A stretch of 52,852 nucleotides of DNA, taken from positions 1 through 52,852 of the forward strand of contig JAAWQS010000010.1 of assembly GCA_022800665.1 (NCBI GenBank), read 5' to 3'. The stretch comes from Oscillospiraceae bacterium (GTDB lineage Bacteria > Bacillota > Clostridia > Oscillospirales > Oscillospiraceae). The notes below the pieces were generated by a model. The model was not told where the DNA came from, searched no databases, and saw only the letters and a list, made by a program, of their open reading frames with translations. This document shows, piece by piece, positions 9,060 to 17,604 of this stretch (position 1 is its first letter; each line of letters opens with the position of its first letter). Both the position numbers and the translations under genes were made by a program.

Positions 9060-9125
9060 AGGGACGTACCTCCTTTATATCATTCGTGCGTTCCCGCCGG
9101 AACGCGGGGTTTTTTGCATTGGATT

Positions 9126-9824
9126 CTATCCTGCTAATTTCGCCGCCAGCGGCGCGGCCAGCACCGTCAGGAGCCCGGTAACTACAATTGCCAGACTGCT
9201 GGCCGCGCCCTGCACATCGCCCATTTCCACGGCCATGCTGGTCCCGGCGGCGTGGGAGCTGGTCCCAATCGCCAGCCCCTGGGCCAGCGGCTCCTCCACC
9301 CGGAACAGCTTCAGCAGAAGGGGGGCGGCCACGGCGCCGAAAATCCCGGTAATCATAATTGCAGCCATTGTAATAGCGGGGTATCCGCCCAGCTCCTGGC
9401 TCATGCTCTTGCCGATTGCGGTGGTGATCGACTTCGGCAGCAGCGTGATATACTCCGCAGCCTCCATTTTGAACAGCGCCAGCATCAGCACACAGCCCAG
9501 CATATGGACCGCCACGCCGGAAATGCATCCGGCGGCTACAGCGGCGGTATTTTTCTTCAGCAGAGTATATTGCCGGTAGAGGGGGATTGCCAGGCAGATG
9601 GTGGCGGGGGTCAGAAAATACTCCAGCATGTCCGCGCCGCTCTGGAAGTATACGTCGTAGTCTGTCCCCGACAGCAGCAGTACCGCGCAGCAGGCCGCTG
9701 TGGAAACCAGCAGGGGACTGCACACCTCCCGGCCCGCCCGCCGGTTGATCCACCGGCCCAGCTGGTAGGTACTTACAGTCAGAAACAGGCCGAAGTAGGC
9801 GGATTCCATCAGGAATTCATTCAT
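9126..9824 (-). CDS. lrgB: LrgB/CidB-family membrane protein
   Basis: 232 residues, strongly hydrophobic with about seven membrane segments. The signature region SKSITTAIGKSMS and the SSHAAGTSMAVEMG stretch match LrgB/CidB. With LrgA it forms a two-part membrane system, described as holin/antiholin-like and more recently as a pyruvate transporter. Its start overlaps the end of lrgA by 8 bp. Confidence 0.88.
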   Translation of the reverse strand: MNEFLMESAYFGLFLTVSTYQLGRWINRRAGREVCSPLLVSTAACCAVLLLSGTDYDVYFQSGADMLEYFLTPATICLAIPLYRQYTLLKKNTAAVAAGCISGVAVHMLGCVLMLALFKMEAAEYITLLPKSITTAIGKSMSQELGGYPAITMAAIMITGIFGAVAAPLLLKLFRVEEPLAQGLAIGTSSHAAGTSMAVEMGDVQGAASSLAIVVTGLLTVLAAPLAAKLAG

Positions 9825-10182
9825 TTCCCTCCGCCCCCTTTCTCCGGCGGATCATCCACTGCGCGGCATGTCCCGCCGCAAACATAACCGCCATCGTACC
9901 GATGAAGCCCATCACCAGCACCGGCAGCAGCATCCCCTGGATGGTGTCCAGCACAGTCAAAAAGTTTGTCGAGGCCGGGACCAGCAGCAGGGGCATCCAC
10001 TCCAGCAGGAAGTTCCCCACGTCCTCCACCTGGCGCAGTTTCAATACGCCGGTCTTCAGCAGGAGGAACAGCATAATCAGTCCGTAAATACTGGCCGGGA
10101 CCGGCAGCGGCAGCAGCAGCTTTATCAGTTCCGCCGCAAAGGTCACCGCCGCCAGAATCATCGCCTGGTTCAAATACTTCAT
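9817..10182 (-). CDS. lrgA: LrgA/CidA-family membrane protein
   Basis: 121 residues with about four membrane segments. The motifs PLPVPASIYGLIMLFLLL and EWMPLLLVPA are characteristic of CidA/LrgA. It is the partner of lrgB directly downstream (8-bp overlap). It begins 12 bp after the alanyl-tRNA editing gene, so it is probably part of the long hisS-to-hydrogenase transcript, not under its own pyruvate- or wall-stress-responsive promoter as in Bacillus and Staphylococcus. Confidence 0.88.
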   Translation of the reverse strand: MKYLNQAMILAAVTFAAELIKLLLPLPVPASIYGLIMLFLLLKTGVLKLRQVEDVGNFLLEWMPLLLVPASTNFLTVLDTIQGMLLPVLVMGFIGTMAVMFAAGHAAQWMIRRRKGAEGNE

Positions 10183-10194
10183 AGTACAACTTCC

Positions 10195-11334
10195 TTACTT
10201 TAATACTCTCTGAATATCCGCCGCTCCGGCCTGTACGCTTCCCTGAATAAAACCGGGCTTGCCGCCGCCCCGGCCATTGAGGGCGGCGTTGATCTCTTTT
10301 GCCAGGGCCCGCAGGTCGCCGTCCGGCTGGCTGACGGCGTATTGGTACATGCCGTCTCCACCGGCAAACACGGCGCACCGTCCGCCTGCGCTCTCCTGCA
10401 CCGCGGTACACAGCTTGCGGATGGATTCCGCAGACATGGCGCCCTCCACCAGCAGCACATCCCCCGCACCGGCGTACAGCTGGGCTTTTCTGGCGAAATC
10501 GCTCTCCTCCAGGGCCGCCACCCGGCCCCGCAGGGTATACAGCTCCTTCTGTACCCGCTCCACAGCGGCGGCGGTTGCTGTGGGCTTTGCAGAGAGGAGC
10601 TGGGAGACCTGGCTGTTCTGCTGGGCAATGGCGTTAATATATGCCAGGGCCCGTCCGCCCGCCGCCATTTCGATTCTCACGCCCTCCCGGAACTTCTGGC
10701 AGGAGATCAGCTTCACGCATCCCACCTGGCCGCTGCTCCGGACATGGGTGCCGCAGCAGGCGCAGCAGTCCGCCTCCGGCCACGTCACAATGCGCACCGC
10801 GCCGGACAACGCTTTTTTGCTCCGATAGTGCAGGGCGTCCAGCTCCGCCTGGGAGGGCCAGGAGACGCGGATGGGATGGTCCTCCCAGATGTACCGGTTT
10901 GCCAGCAGCTCCACTTCCTGCACGTCCTCCGCTGTCAGCACGGCGTTAAAGTCGATTGTCACCAGCTCATGGCCGATATGGAACCCCACATTGTCGCAGT
11001 GGAAGCGTCCGCACAGAATGCCGCTGACAATGTGTTCCCCGCTGTGCTGCTGCATAAAGTCGAACCGCCGCTGAAAATCTATCGTACCCGCGGCCTGACT
11101 CCCAACCTCCAACGCCCGGTCGCAGGTGTGGTAAATGACGCCGTCCCGCTCCCGCACATCGGACACCGCCGCGCCGCCCAGCGTGCCATGGTCGGACGGC
11201 TGGCCGCCGCCCTCCGGATAGAAAGCCGTTCTGTCCAGCTGGACCTCCCAGCCGTTTTTGGATTTCTCACAGCTGAGTGCCCTGGCGGTAAATTCTGTCA
11301 AAAAGGAATCCGCATAGTAGAGTTTTTCCGTCAT
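10195..11334 (-). CDS. Alanyl-tRNA editing protein with DHHA1 domain (AlaX long form)
   Basis: 379 residues. The N-terminal AlaRS-like editing domain carries EGGGQPSD and the zinc ligands HSGEH (His97, His101) plus a C..C..H set in CCACCGTHV. The C-terminal part is a DHHA1 domain ending with GGGKPGFIQG. Free-standing AlaX proteins hydrolyse Ser-tRNA(Ala) or Gly-tRNA(Ala) in trans. The long form with DHHA1 is common in Clostridia. It starts 3 bp after the GH3 gene, in a run that also holds hisS and aspS, which fits a translation-quality role. Confidence 0.9.
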   Translation of the reverse strand: MTEKLYYADSFLTEFTARALSCEKSKNGWEVQLDRTAFYPEGGGQPSDHGTLGGAAVSDVRERDGVIYHTCDRALEVGSQAAGTIDFQRRFDFMQQHSGEHIVSGILCGRFHCDNVGFHIGHELVTIDFNAVLTAEDVQEVELLANRYIWEDHPIRVSWPSQAELDALHYRSKKALSGAVRIVTWPEADCCACCGTHVRSSGQVGCVKLISCQKFREGVRIEMAAGGRALAYINAIAQQNSQVSQLLSAKPTATAAAVERVQKELYTLRGRVAALEESDFARKAQLYAGAGDVLLVEGAMSAESIRKLCTAVQESAGGRCAVFAGGDGMYQYAVSQPDGDLRALAKEINAALNGRGGGKPGFIQGSVQAGAADIQRVLK

Positions 11335-11337
11335 AAT

Positions 11338-12627
11338 CTACCCCTCAATGGAATTATCCAGCAGTCCCAGATCATATTTCCAGGACAGCACCCGCGTAAC
11401 CGCCGCGTCAATCGCGCCCTCGCGGATTGTCCCGGCATTTACGGCCTCAATTACCTGGGATATTTGGGTCTCAAAATCAGATGTAACAATCATATCGTTT
11501 CCCGCCTGCACAGCCAGCACGGCCACCGAGCCGTCTGCCGCGTACGCCTTTACCGCGTCCATCGCCAGGTCGTCGGTCAGCACGACGCCGGTAAAGCCCA
11601 GCACATACCGCAGGATGCCGTGGACCTTTCCGGACAGGGAGGCGGGCAGCGTCCCGTCCATGCAGCTGACGATATTATGGCTGACCAATACGCTCCCCGC
11701 ACCGGCTTCGATCCCGGCGCGGAAGGGAACAAAATCCGTCTGCTCAAACTGCTCATAGGGCCGCTCGTCCACGGCAATGCCGGTATGGGTATCCGCATTA
11801 TTGCCATAGCCGGGGAAATGCTTCAGGACCGCGCCCACCTGGGCATTGCTCATCTCCTGCACGGTCATGCTGACAAACTGGGCTGTTTTTTCCGCGTCCT
11901 GTCCGAAGGTGCGGTCGTTCATAAAGTCGCCGGGGTCAGTGGATACATCCGCCACCGGCGCGAAATTGACGTTGATGCCATAGCGCCGCAGGCCGGTATT
12001 CTTTTCCGCTTCTACCCTCCGAATCTCTTCCATTCCAGACTGAAAGGCATTGTTCGGGTCTGTTGCCGCGCCTTTTGCGTAGACCTTCTGGGGGGATGGA
12101 AATTTCTCCGGGAACAGGTTGGGATTCCGGCTGGCACGGGCCACGGTTCCGCCCTCCTCATCCGCGCCGATCAGCATGGGGACAGAGGAGGCCGCCTGAT
12201 AGGAGGCGATTTTCGCCATAAAGTCCTCTTTGCTCAGCCACTGCCCGGCGCTGTCCTTAAAGTCCTTTGTGAACAGCAGATACCCGCCCAGGTGGAACTG
12301 GCTGATTTTCTCCGCCGCCGCCAGGTCCGGACAGCGGGCAAAGAACATCTGCCCCACTTTTTCTTCCAGGCTCATACTGCTCAGCAGCGTCTCTACAGCT
12401 ACCTGTCTGGGGTCCGGCTCATCTGGTTCCGGCTCTGGGACCGGTTCCGGGACGCCGCCGCTCTTCTCCGGCGCATCCGTCCCGGCCTCCGGCGGGGCAG
12501 GCGGGCCCGCCGCCTGCCGGGAACGGAGGAGAAGCGCGCCCGCCCCGATCAGGCAGACCAACGCCAGGATACAGACCTTGACGATCCCGCCATAATAGAC
12601 GCCCCTGGAGCGTTTACCCCTGCTCAT
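11338..12627 (-). CDS. GH3 beta-N-acetylhexosaminidase, membrane-anchored (NagZ-like)
   Basis: 429 residues. A basic N-terminus and one membrane segment (about 16-34) are followed by a long proline/glutamate-rich spacer, then the GH3 barrel. The NagZ-type motif KHFPGYGNNADTHTG carries the acid-base histidine loop, and LTDDLAMDAV holds the nucleophile Asp. The enzyme should remove N-acetylglucosamine from muropeptides outside the membrane. Start at 12627 overlaps the end of aspS by 14 bp and has only a weak AAAAGG site, consistent with coupled translation. Confidence 0.85.
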   Translation of the reverse strand: MSRGKRSRGVYYGGIVKVCILALVCLIGAGALLLRSRQAAGPPAPPEAGTDAPEKSGGVPEPVPEPEPDEPDPRQVAVETLLSSMSLEEKVGQMFFARCPDLAAAEKISQFHLGGYLLFTKDFKDSAGQWLSKEDFMAKIASYQAASSVPMLIGADEEGGTVARASRNPNLFPEKFPSPQKVYAKGAATDPNNAFQSGMEEIRRVEAEKNTGLRRYGINVNFAPVADVSTDPGDFMNDRTFGQDAEKTAQFVSMTVQEMSNAQVGAVLKHFPGYGNNADTHTGIAVDERPYEQFEQTDFVPFRAGIEAGAGSVLVSHNIVSCMDGTLPASLSGKVHGILRYVLGFTGVVLTDDLAMDAVKAYAADGSVAVLAVQAGNDMIVTSDFETQISQVIEAVNAGTIREGAIDAAVTRVLSWKYDLGLLDNSIEG

Positions 12628-14401
12628 CCTTTTCGTTTTCTGTCACCGCGATATGCAGCTCATCCAACTGTCTCTGTTCCACAAAGGAGGGTGCGCCCAT
12701 CATGAGATCCTGTGCATTTTTATTCATAGGGAATGGAATAATCTCACGGATGGAGTCCTCGCCTGCCAGGAGCATCACCATCCGGTCCACACCAGGGGCG
12801 ATGCCCGCATGGGGCGGCGCACCGTAGCAGAAGGCGTTATACATAGCGGGGAACTTCGCTTTCACGTCCTCTTCGCCCAGACGCACCATCTGGAACGCCT
12901 TAATCATAATCTCAGGGTCATGGTTCCGCACCGCGCCGGAGGACAGCTCCACGCCGTTGCACACCAGATCGTACTGGAACGCGGTGATGGCCAGCGGGTC
13001 CACCTCGCCGGCGATGGCCTTGTCCAAAACCGCCGCGCCGCCGTTGGGCATGGAGAAGGGGTTGTGGCAGAACTCCAGTTCGCCGCTCTCCTCGCCGATC
13101 TCGTACATGGGGAAATCCACAATCCAGCAGAATTCATACCGCTCTTTATCCATATGGTTGGGACACAGCCCGCCCAGCTTGCTGCGCAGCACACCGGCGG
13201 TCTTCTGGGCAGCGCCCTTCTTTCCGGCAGTCAGACCAACGAAGCAGTTGGGCGTCAGACCCAACGCCTGGACAACGGCTTCCTTTTTCTCCGTCAGGAA
13301 CTTGGAAATGCCCCCTGTCAGCTCGCCCTTTTCGTCCAGCCGGAACCAATAGGGTTTATTCCCAGCCTGCACCTCCACATCGGCGCACAGCTTGTCAATC
13401 TGCTTCCGGGTTGCGGTGAAATCGCTGACTACAATGGCCTTCACAGTATTGCCCTCAAAAGGACCAAAGCCGCAGTCTCCCACCAGAGCGGTTGCATCCT
13501 GCACAGTCAGATCAATCCGCAGGTCCGGCTTATCGGAGCCGTAAGTCTCCATCGCCTCGTTGAATCCAATGCGCTTAAAAGGTGCGGCGGAGGCTGTATT
13601 GTAGGCGCCGAACTTGGCAAAGATAGGGGGCAGCACGTCCTCCAGCACGGCGAAAACGTCGTCCTGGGTGGCAAAGCTCATCTCCATATCCAGCTGGTAG
13701 AACTCGCCGGGGGAGCGGTCGCCCCGTGCGTCCTCGTCCCGGAAACAGGGGGCTATCTGGAAGTAGCGGTCAAAGCCGGAGGTCATCAGCAGCTGCTTGA
13801 ACTGCTGGGGAGCCTGGGGGAGGGCATAGAACTTTCCAGGGTGCTTTCTGGCCGGAACCAGGTAGTCCCGCGCGCCCTCCGGGGAGGAGGCGGTCAGGAT
13901 GGGGGTGGTTATCTCCAGAAATCCATGCTCCGTCATCGCGCTGCGCAGGGCGGAGACCACATTGCAGCGCAGGATAATATTTTTCTTTACCGCCGGATTG
14001 CGCAGGTCCAGGTACCGGTATTTCAGCCGCTGGGTTTCATCGGCCTCGCGGCTGTGGTTAATCTGGAAGGGAAGCTCGTTGTGCCGGCACCGGCCCAGGA
14101 CCTCGATTTTCTCCGGTACCACTTCAATCTCGCCGGTAGGGAGGTTTTGATTCTTGCTGCTTCTTTCCCGAACAGTACCCTCCACGGAAATCACGGACTC
14201 TTTATTCAGTCCGTGAATAATATTCATCATGTCCTCGGTTTCGATGACAACTTGCGTCGTGCCGTAAAAGTCCCGCAGAATTACGAACGCAAAATTCTGT
14301 CCCACTTCTCTGACGTTTTCCATCCATCCGGAGAGCTTGACCTTTTCGCCCACGTGGCTGGTCCGCAGTTCATTACAGGTATGCGTACGATTTTGTGTCA
14401 T
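12614..14401 (-). CDS. aspS: Aspartyl-tRNA synthetase
   Basis: 595 residues, full bacterial length. N-terminal OB-fold anticodon domain (GEKVKLSGWMENVREVG), class II core with motif 2 at FRDEDARGDRSPGEFYQLD, a GAD insertion domain in the middle, and motif 3 at GVDRMVMLL. It charges tRNA-Asp; whether it is discriminating or also charges tRNA-Asn cannot be told here. It follows hisS by 75 bp, the common Firmicute hisS-aspS pair. Confidence 0.95.
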   Translation of the reverse strand: MTQNRTHTCNELRTSHVGEKVKLSGWMENVREVGQNFAFVILRDFYGTTQVVIETEDMMNIIHGLNKESVISVEGTVRERSSKNQNLPTGEIEVVPEKIEVLGRCRHNELPFQINHSREADETQRLKYRYLDLRNPAVKKNIILRCNVVSALRSAMTEHGFLEITTPILTASSPEGARDYLVPARKHPGKFYALPQAPQQFKQLLMTSGFDRYFQIAPCFRDEDARGDRSPGEFYQLDMEMSFATQDDVFAVLEDVLPPIFAKFGAYNTASAAPFKRIGFNEAMETYGSDKPDLRIDLTVQDATALVGDCGFGPFEGNTVKAIVVSDFTATRKQIDKLCADVEVQAGNKPYWFRLDEKGELTGGISKFLTEKKEAVVQALGLTPNCFVGLTAGKKGAAQKTAGVLRSKLGGLCPNHMDKERYEFCWIVDFPMYEIGEESGELEFCHNPFSMPNGGAAVLDKAIAGEVDPLAITAFQYDLVCNGVELSSGAVRNHDPEIMIKAFQMVRLGEEDVKAKFPAMYNAFCYGAPPHAGIAPGVDRMVMLLAGEDSIREIIPFPMNKNAQDLMMGAPSFVEQRQLDELHIAVTENEKDEQG

Positions 14402-14476
14402 TGGTAAATTATTCCTTTCGGTATATAAATTTAATAAAAATACAAGATGTATGTCGGTTTTTACGGAAATTTGTTC

Positions 14477-15835
14477 TTACTTTATCTCACGGATTACAGT
14501 CCCGCCGCGCTTCTGGGCCAGGCCCGCCTGTATCCGGGACAAGGTCTGCCCATAATCCAGCTTTGTCTGCTCGCCGGACGCCATGTCCTTACAGCTGATC
14601 AGCCCTGCGTTTATTTCATCTTCACCCAGGAAGACCACATAGGGAATCCCTAGTTTATCCGCATAGTTCATCTTTGCGTTAAACTTCTTCTGTTCGGTGT
14701 ACAGCTGCACCCGCACGCCGTCCCTCCTCATTTGTGCGCACAGGGCGATAGCGGGGGAGAGGTCCGCGGTCATCGGCAGAGCCAGTACGTCCGCTGAAGC
14801 GCTGGAGTTTTCCACATTCAGCATATTTTGTTCGTTCAAAACGTAGAACAGGCGGGTCAGACCGATGGAAATACCAACTCCAGGTAGTATTTTATTGGTA
14901 TAATATTCCGCAAGGTTGTCATATCTTCCGCCGGAACAGACAGATCCGATCTCCGGGTGGTCCAGCATGGCGGTTTCGTAGACTGTGCCTGTATAATAAT
15001 CCAATCCACGGGCAATGGTCAAATCCACAGTAAAATATTCCTCCGGCACCCCGAAGGCGGAGAGGTACTTGACCACTGTACCCAGCTCCTCCAGTCCGGT
15101 ATCGAACAGTGCGTCCCGGCCCCGGTACTGCTCCAGAGCTTCCAGAACCTGTCCGTTACTGCCCTTGATGGCAATGAACTTCAAAATCTCGTCCGCCGCG
15201 TCCTGACTGACCTCCAGCTCGCCGGTCAGAATACCGGACACCTTTTCCGGTCCGATCTTCTCCAGCTTGTCCACCGTGCGCATAATATCGCCGGACTGCT
15301 CGCTCAGTCCCATCATGGAATAGAAGCCGTTGAGGATTTTTCGGTTGTTCACGCGGATTTGGAATTTCTGCAAGCCCAGCCGGGAGAAGGTCTGGTAGAT
15401 AATAGCGGGGATTTCCGCTTCGTTGGCAATATCCAGTTTTCCGTCTCCGATGATATCAATATCCGCCTGATAGAACTCCCGGAACCGGCCCCGCTGGGCC
15501 CGTTCGCCCCGGTAGACCTTCCCAATCTGATAGCGGCGGAAGGGGAACGCCAGGCTCCCGTAATGCAGGGCGACATACTTTGCCAGCGGCACTGTCAGAT
15601 CAAAGCGGAGGGACAGGTCGCTGTCGCCTTTTGAGAACCGGTAAATCTGTTTTTCCGTCTCGCCCCCGGCCTTCGCCAAAAGAACCTCGCTGGCCTCGAT
15701 GACCGGCGTATCCAGAGGGGCGAAGCCGTAAGAGGCGTAAGTTTCCCGGAGCACGGACATCATTTCTTCCATGATCGCCTGTTCCCGTGGGAGCAGCTCC
15801 ATAAATCCGGAGAGTGTTCTGGGCTGGACTTTCAT
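14477..15835 (-). CDS. hisS: Histidyl-tRNA synthetase
   Basis: 452 residues. Class II synthetase with motif 2 around VYRGERAQRGRFREFYQAD and the histidine-binding signature ARGLDYYTGTVYE, followed by a C-terminal anticodon domain. A GGAGG lies about 10 bp before the ATG. The 166-bp leader upstream holds a 12-bp stem-loop but no convincing T-box. Confidence 0.95.
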   Translation of the reverse strand: MKVQPRTLSGFMELLPREQAIMEEMMSVLRETYASYGFAPLDTPVIEASEVLLAKAGGETEKQIYRFSKGDSDLSLRFDLTVPLAKYVALHYGSLAFPFRRYQIGKVYRGERAQRGRFREFYQADIDIIGDGKLDIANEAEIPAIIYQTFSRLGLQKFQIRVNNRKILNGFYSMMGLSEQSGDIMRTVDKLEKIGPEKVSGILTGELEVSQDAADEILKFIAIKGSNGQVLEALEQYRGRDALFDTGLEELGTVVKYLSAFGVPEEYFTVDLTIARGLDYYTGTVYETAMLDHPEIGSVCSGGRYDNLAEYYTNKILPGVGISIGLTRLFYVLNEQNMLNVENSSASADVLALPMTADLSPAIALCAQMRRDGVRVQLYTEQKKFNAKMNYADKLGIPYVVFLGEDEINAGLISCKDMASGEQTKLDYGQTLSRIQAGLAQKRGGTVIREIK

Positions 15836-15906
15836 TTTTTTGCATCCTCCATTACTGCTTTACATACTGATAAGCGCACGCGCCGCTGCCGCTCCAAACA
15901 TGGCAA

Positions 15907-15940
15907 TGCTCCCGTCCCCTGTCCTAGCGGGACGAGAGCA
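15907..15940 (-). promoter_or_regulatory. Stem-loop in the hisS leader
   Basis: The 12-base arms at 15907-15918 and 15929-15940 pair with one G-U, leaving a 10-base loop. It lies 72 bp upstream of hisS and 62 bp after the mgsA-like stop. There is no T tract, so it looks like a leader structure or RNA-processing element, not a terminator. Role unknown. Confidence 0.4.
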
Positions 15941-16001
15941 TGACAACACGTCATACTTCGCGGTTAGTGTCCGGGTACGCTCTCAACACTGGCTTTTTGC
16001 C

Positions 16002-16415
16002 TCAGCGATTCAGCTTGTGCTTCGGGTTGATAATTTTCCGCCAGTCCAGGTCGCCGCGGTCCATACCCAGCAGAAGCATTTCCGCTGTTGCGGCGTTCGA
16101 GGCATAGGGAATATTATTCTGGTCGCAGAGACGTGAGATGTACAGGGACTCTTCCTCCAGGCTGGAGTCGTTGGGGTCCACGAAAAACAGGACCATGTCC
16201 ATCTCGTTGTACGCAATCCGTGCGCCGATCTGCTGGCTGCCGCCGTGCTGGCAGGACAAGAACAGGTGTATTTTCAAACCTGTGGCCTCCGCAATCATGC
16301 GGCCCGTCGTATTTGTTGCGCACAGGACATGCCGGGACAAGATACCGGCGTAAGCGGAACAGAACTGGACCATGAGATCCTTTTTATTGTCGTGGGACAT
16401 CAGAGCAAGATACAT
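16002..16415 (-). CDS. Methylglyoxal synthase-like protein, catalytic residues lost
   Basis: 137 residues, the family's normal length, with the MGS-domain frame retained: SHDNKK, QQIGARIAYNE, VLFFVDP, NIPYASNAATAE and DLDWRKIINPKH. Against E. coli MgsA the general base Asp71 is Ser60 (GGSQQ for GGDQQ), Asp101 is Ser90, His98 is Glu87, and the phosphate loop TGTTG reads TNTTG. Asp20 and Asp91 are kept (Asp9, Asp80). It therefore should not make methylglyoxal from dihydroxyacetone phosphate, although the fold appears preserved. It sits 94 bp after a MinD-like ATPase; in many Clostridia mgsA ends the minC-minD-minE-rodA run. A binding or regulatory role is inference. Confidence 0.75.
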   Translation of the reverse strand: MYLALMSHDNKKDLMVQFCSAYAGILSRHVLCATNTTGRMIAEATGLKIHLFLSCQHGGSQQIGARIAYNEMDMVLFFVDPNDSSLEEESLYISRLCDQNNIPYASNAATAEMLLLGMDRGDLDWRKIINPKHKLNR

Positions 16416-16509
16416 AATGATCTATTCCTTTCTTTTTCCTTTGATGTCTCTCTATAGGCATTTTTATAAAATGCTTCCAGTTTCGGACTCGCGGCAGGCG
16501 GACTCCCGG

Positions 16510-17253
16510 TTATCGGATTTTCATCAGCGGCGTCCGCTGCCCGTCTATGCGGCGGGCGATGTTCCGGTACGCCCGCGCAGCGCATTCGTTATCTGTCATC
16601 AGCAGGGGAGTCCCCCGCCCGGCATACAGGGACATTGTTTCGTCTTCCGGTACAACGCCCAGCAGCGGCAGCCCCGTGCTGTCAATGGCGTCGTCGATTG
16701 TCTGGTGCAGTGATTTCAACAGCTTCTGCCTGCATCGGTTCACCACCATATGCACGCAGTCCGTCGGCAGTACGTTCAGCTCCATTGCCGTCCGCTGCGC
16801 ATCCCGCAGACTGCTGGCCTCTGTTGTCGTCACCACCACCGCCCGCTCCGCTCCGGAGATGGCCAGGTGGAACCCCGCCCCTAATCCGGCTGGCGCGTCA
16901 ATCAGGCAGTAGTCAAATCGTTCGTTAATCAGAGGGAACAGGTCCCGGAACGCCTCTATGTCTATGGAGGATACGCCGATTCTCGTTGGCGCCGTCAGCA
17001 GATACAGATTGCTCTGTTTTGGGTGGGGGACCGCGGCTTCCTCCAATGTGCAGTTGCCCGCCAGCACATCCGTAAAATCCATCATGGCGCAGTCTGTCAT
17101 TACCATTGCAATGTCAAGATTCCGAAGCCCGACATCACAGTCCAGACACAGGGTAGGATGCCCCAGCATTGCCAGAGCCATTCCAACGTTCGCGGTAAAT
17201 GAGGTCTTTCCCGTGCCGCCCTTTCCGGATACAACAACTATGGCCTGACCCAC
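16510..17253 (-). CDS. MinD/ParA-superfamily ATPase, orphan
   Basis: 247 residues from a GTG at 17253, 10 bp after AGGAGG; a longer frame runs back into repeat DNA and is unlikely. The deviant Walker A is SGKGGTGKTS (Lys11, Lys16), followed by LDCDVGLRNLDIAM, which is MinD-like, and DYCLIDAPAGLG as Walker B. MinD positions the division septum with MinC/MinE. Here no minC or minE adjoins, and the C-terminus (ending TPLMKIR) does not look like MinD's usual amphipathic membrane helix. It is followed by the mgsA-like gene, a leftover of the usual min-rodA-mgsA order. It may be MinD or a FlhG/ParA relative. Confidence 0.75.
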   Translation of the reverse strand: MGQAIVVVSGKGGTGKTSFTANVGMALAMLGHPTLCLDCDVGLRNLDIAMVMTDCAMMDFTDVLAGNCTLEEAAVPHPKQSNLYLLTAPTRIGVSSIDIEAFRDLFPLINERFDYCLIDAPAGLGAGFHLAISGAERAVVVTTTEASSLRDAQRTAMELNVLPTDCVHMVVNRCRQKLLKSLHQTIDDAIDSTGLPLLGVVPEDETMSLYAGRGTPLLMTDNECAARAYRNIARRIDGQRTPLMKIR

Positions 17254-17280
17254 CGGAACATCACCTCCTAGCAGCGATCT

Positions 17281-17299
17281 TTGCCGCCTCTGGCGGCAA
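17281..17299 (-). promoter_or_regulatory. Short hairpin upstream of the MinD-like gene
   Basis: TTGCCGCC and GGCGGCAA form an 8-bp stem with a 3-base loop, 28 bp before the GTG start. It lies between the gene and the dispersed repeat. No T tract in either direction. Confidence 0.35.
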
Positions 17300-17324
17300 G
17301 GGATGGGTGGTTCTTTGTCACACT

Positions 17325-17548
17325 CCGGGGTCCCGCCCCCGGACGGCGGGTTACTTTTGTGCGAACAAAAGTAACCAAAAACCGCCATCCCTACGGGCTG
17401 GACCCCCTTACTTTTACGGGGGTTGATTGGTTTACGCGACGATTACGATGGACCGTTTGCTCTGTTTTAGCTGTTGGGCCGTCAGAAGTCTGGTCCAGCA
17501 GCGGGGTGTGGCGCCCTTTGGCACCCTGCGTTGGGTTCTCATTGCACG
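17325..17548. repeat. 224-bp dispersed intergenic repeat, copy A
   Basis: Nearly identical to 29452-29674, same orientation. It starts with a CCGGGG/CCCCGG palindrome, then a 12-bp perfect stem (17349-17360 with 17365-17376) closed by a GCGA tetraloop, then a CCCC...TTACTTTTAC...GGGG element and about 130 bp of unpaired sequence. No terminal inverted repeats or convincing protein. It fills most of the gap between rsmG and the MinD-like gene. The stem could end or stabilise the rsmG transcript. Confidence 0.85.
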
Positions 17549-17604
17549 CCGGCCTCCTGCCGCAGCAGACAGAGCGGCTTGGGCGGCAGTGCGGGCGGTG
17601 CTGC

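Noticed and set aside
14337-14365. Fourth parS-like site in aspS (CACGTG)
   Set aside because: Only the central six bases match; the flanks (GCC...GCT) do not fit the 16-bp consensus.
15836-16001. Possible T-box riboswitch upstream of hisS
   Set aside because: The minus strand has AACCGCG, part of a T-box-like string, but the full T-box sequence, specifier loop and terminator are missing and the leader is short.
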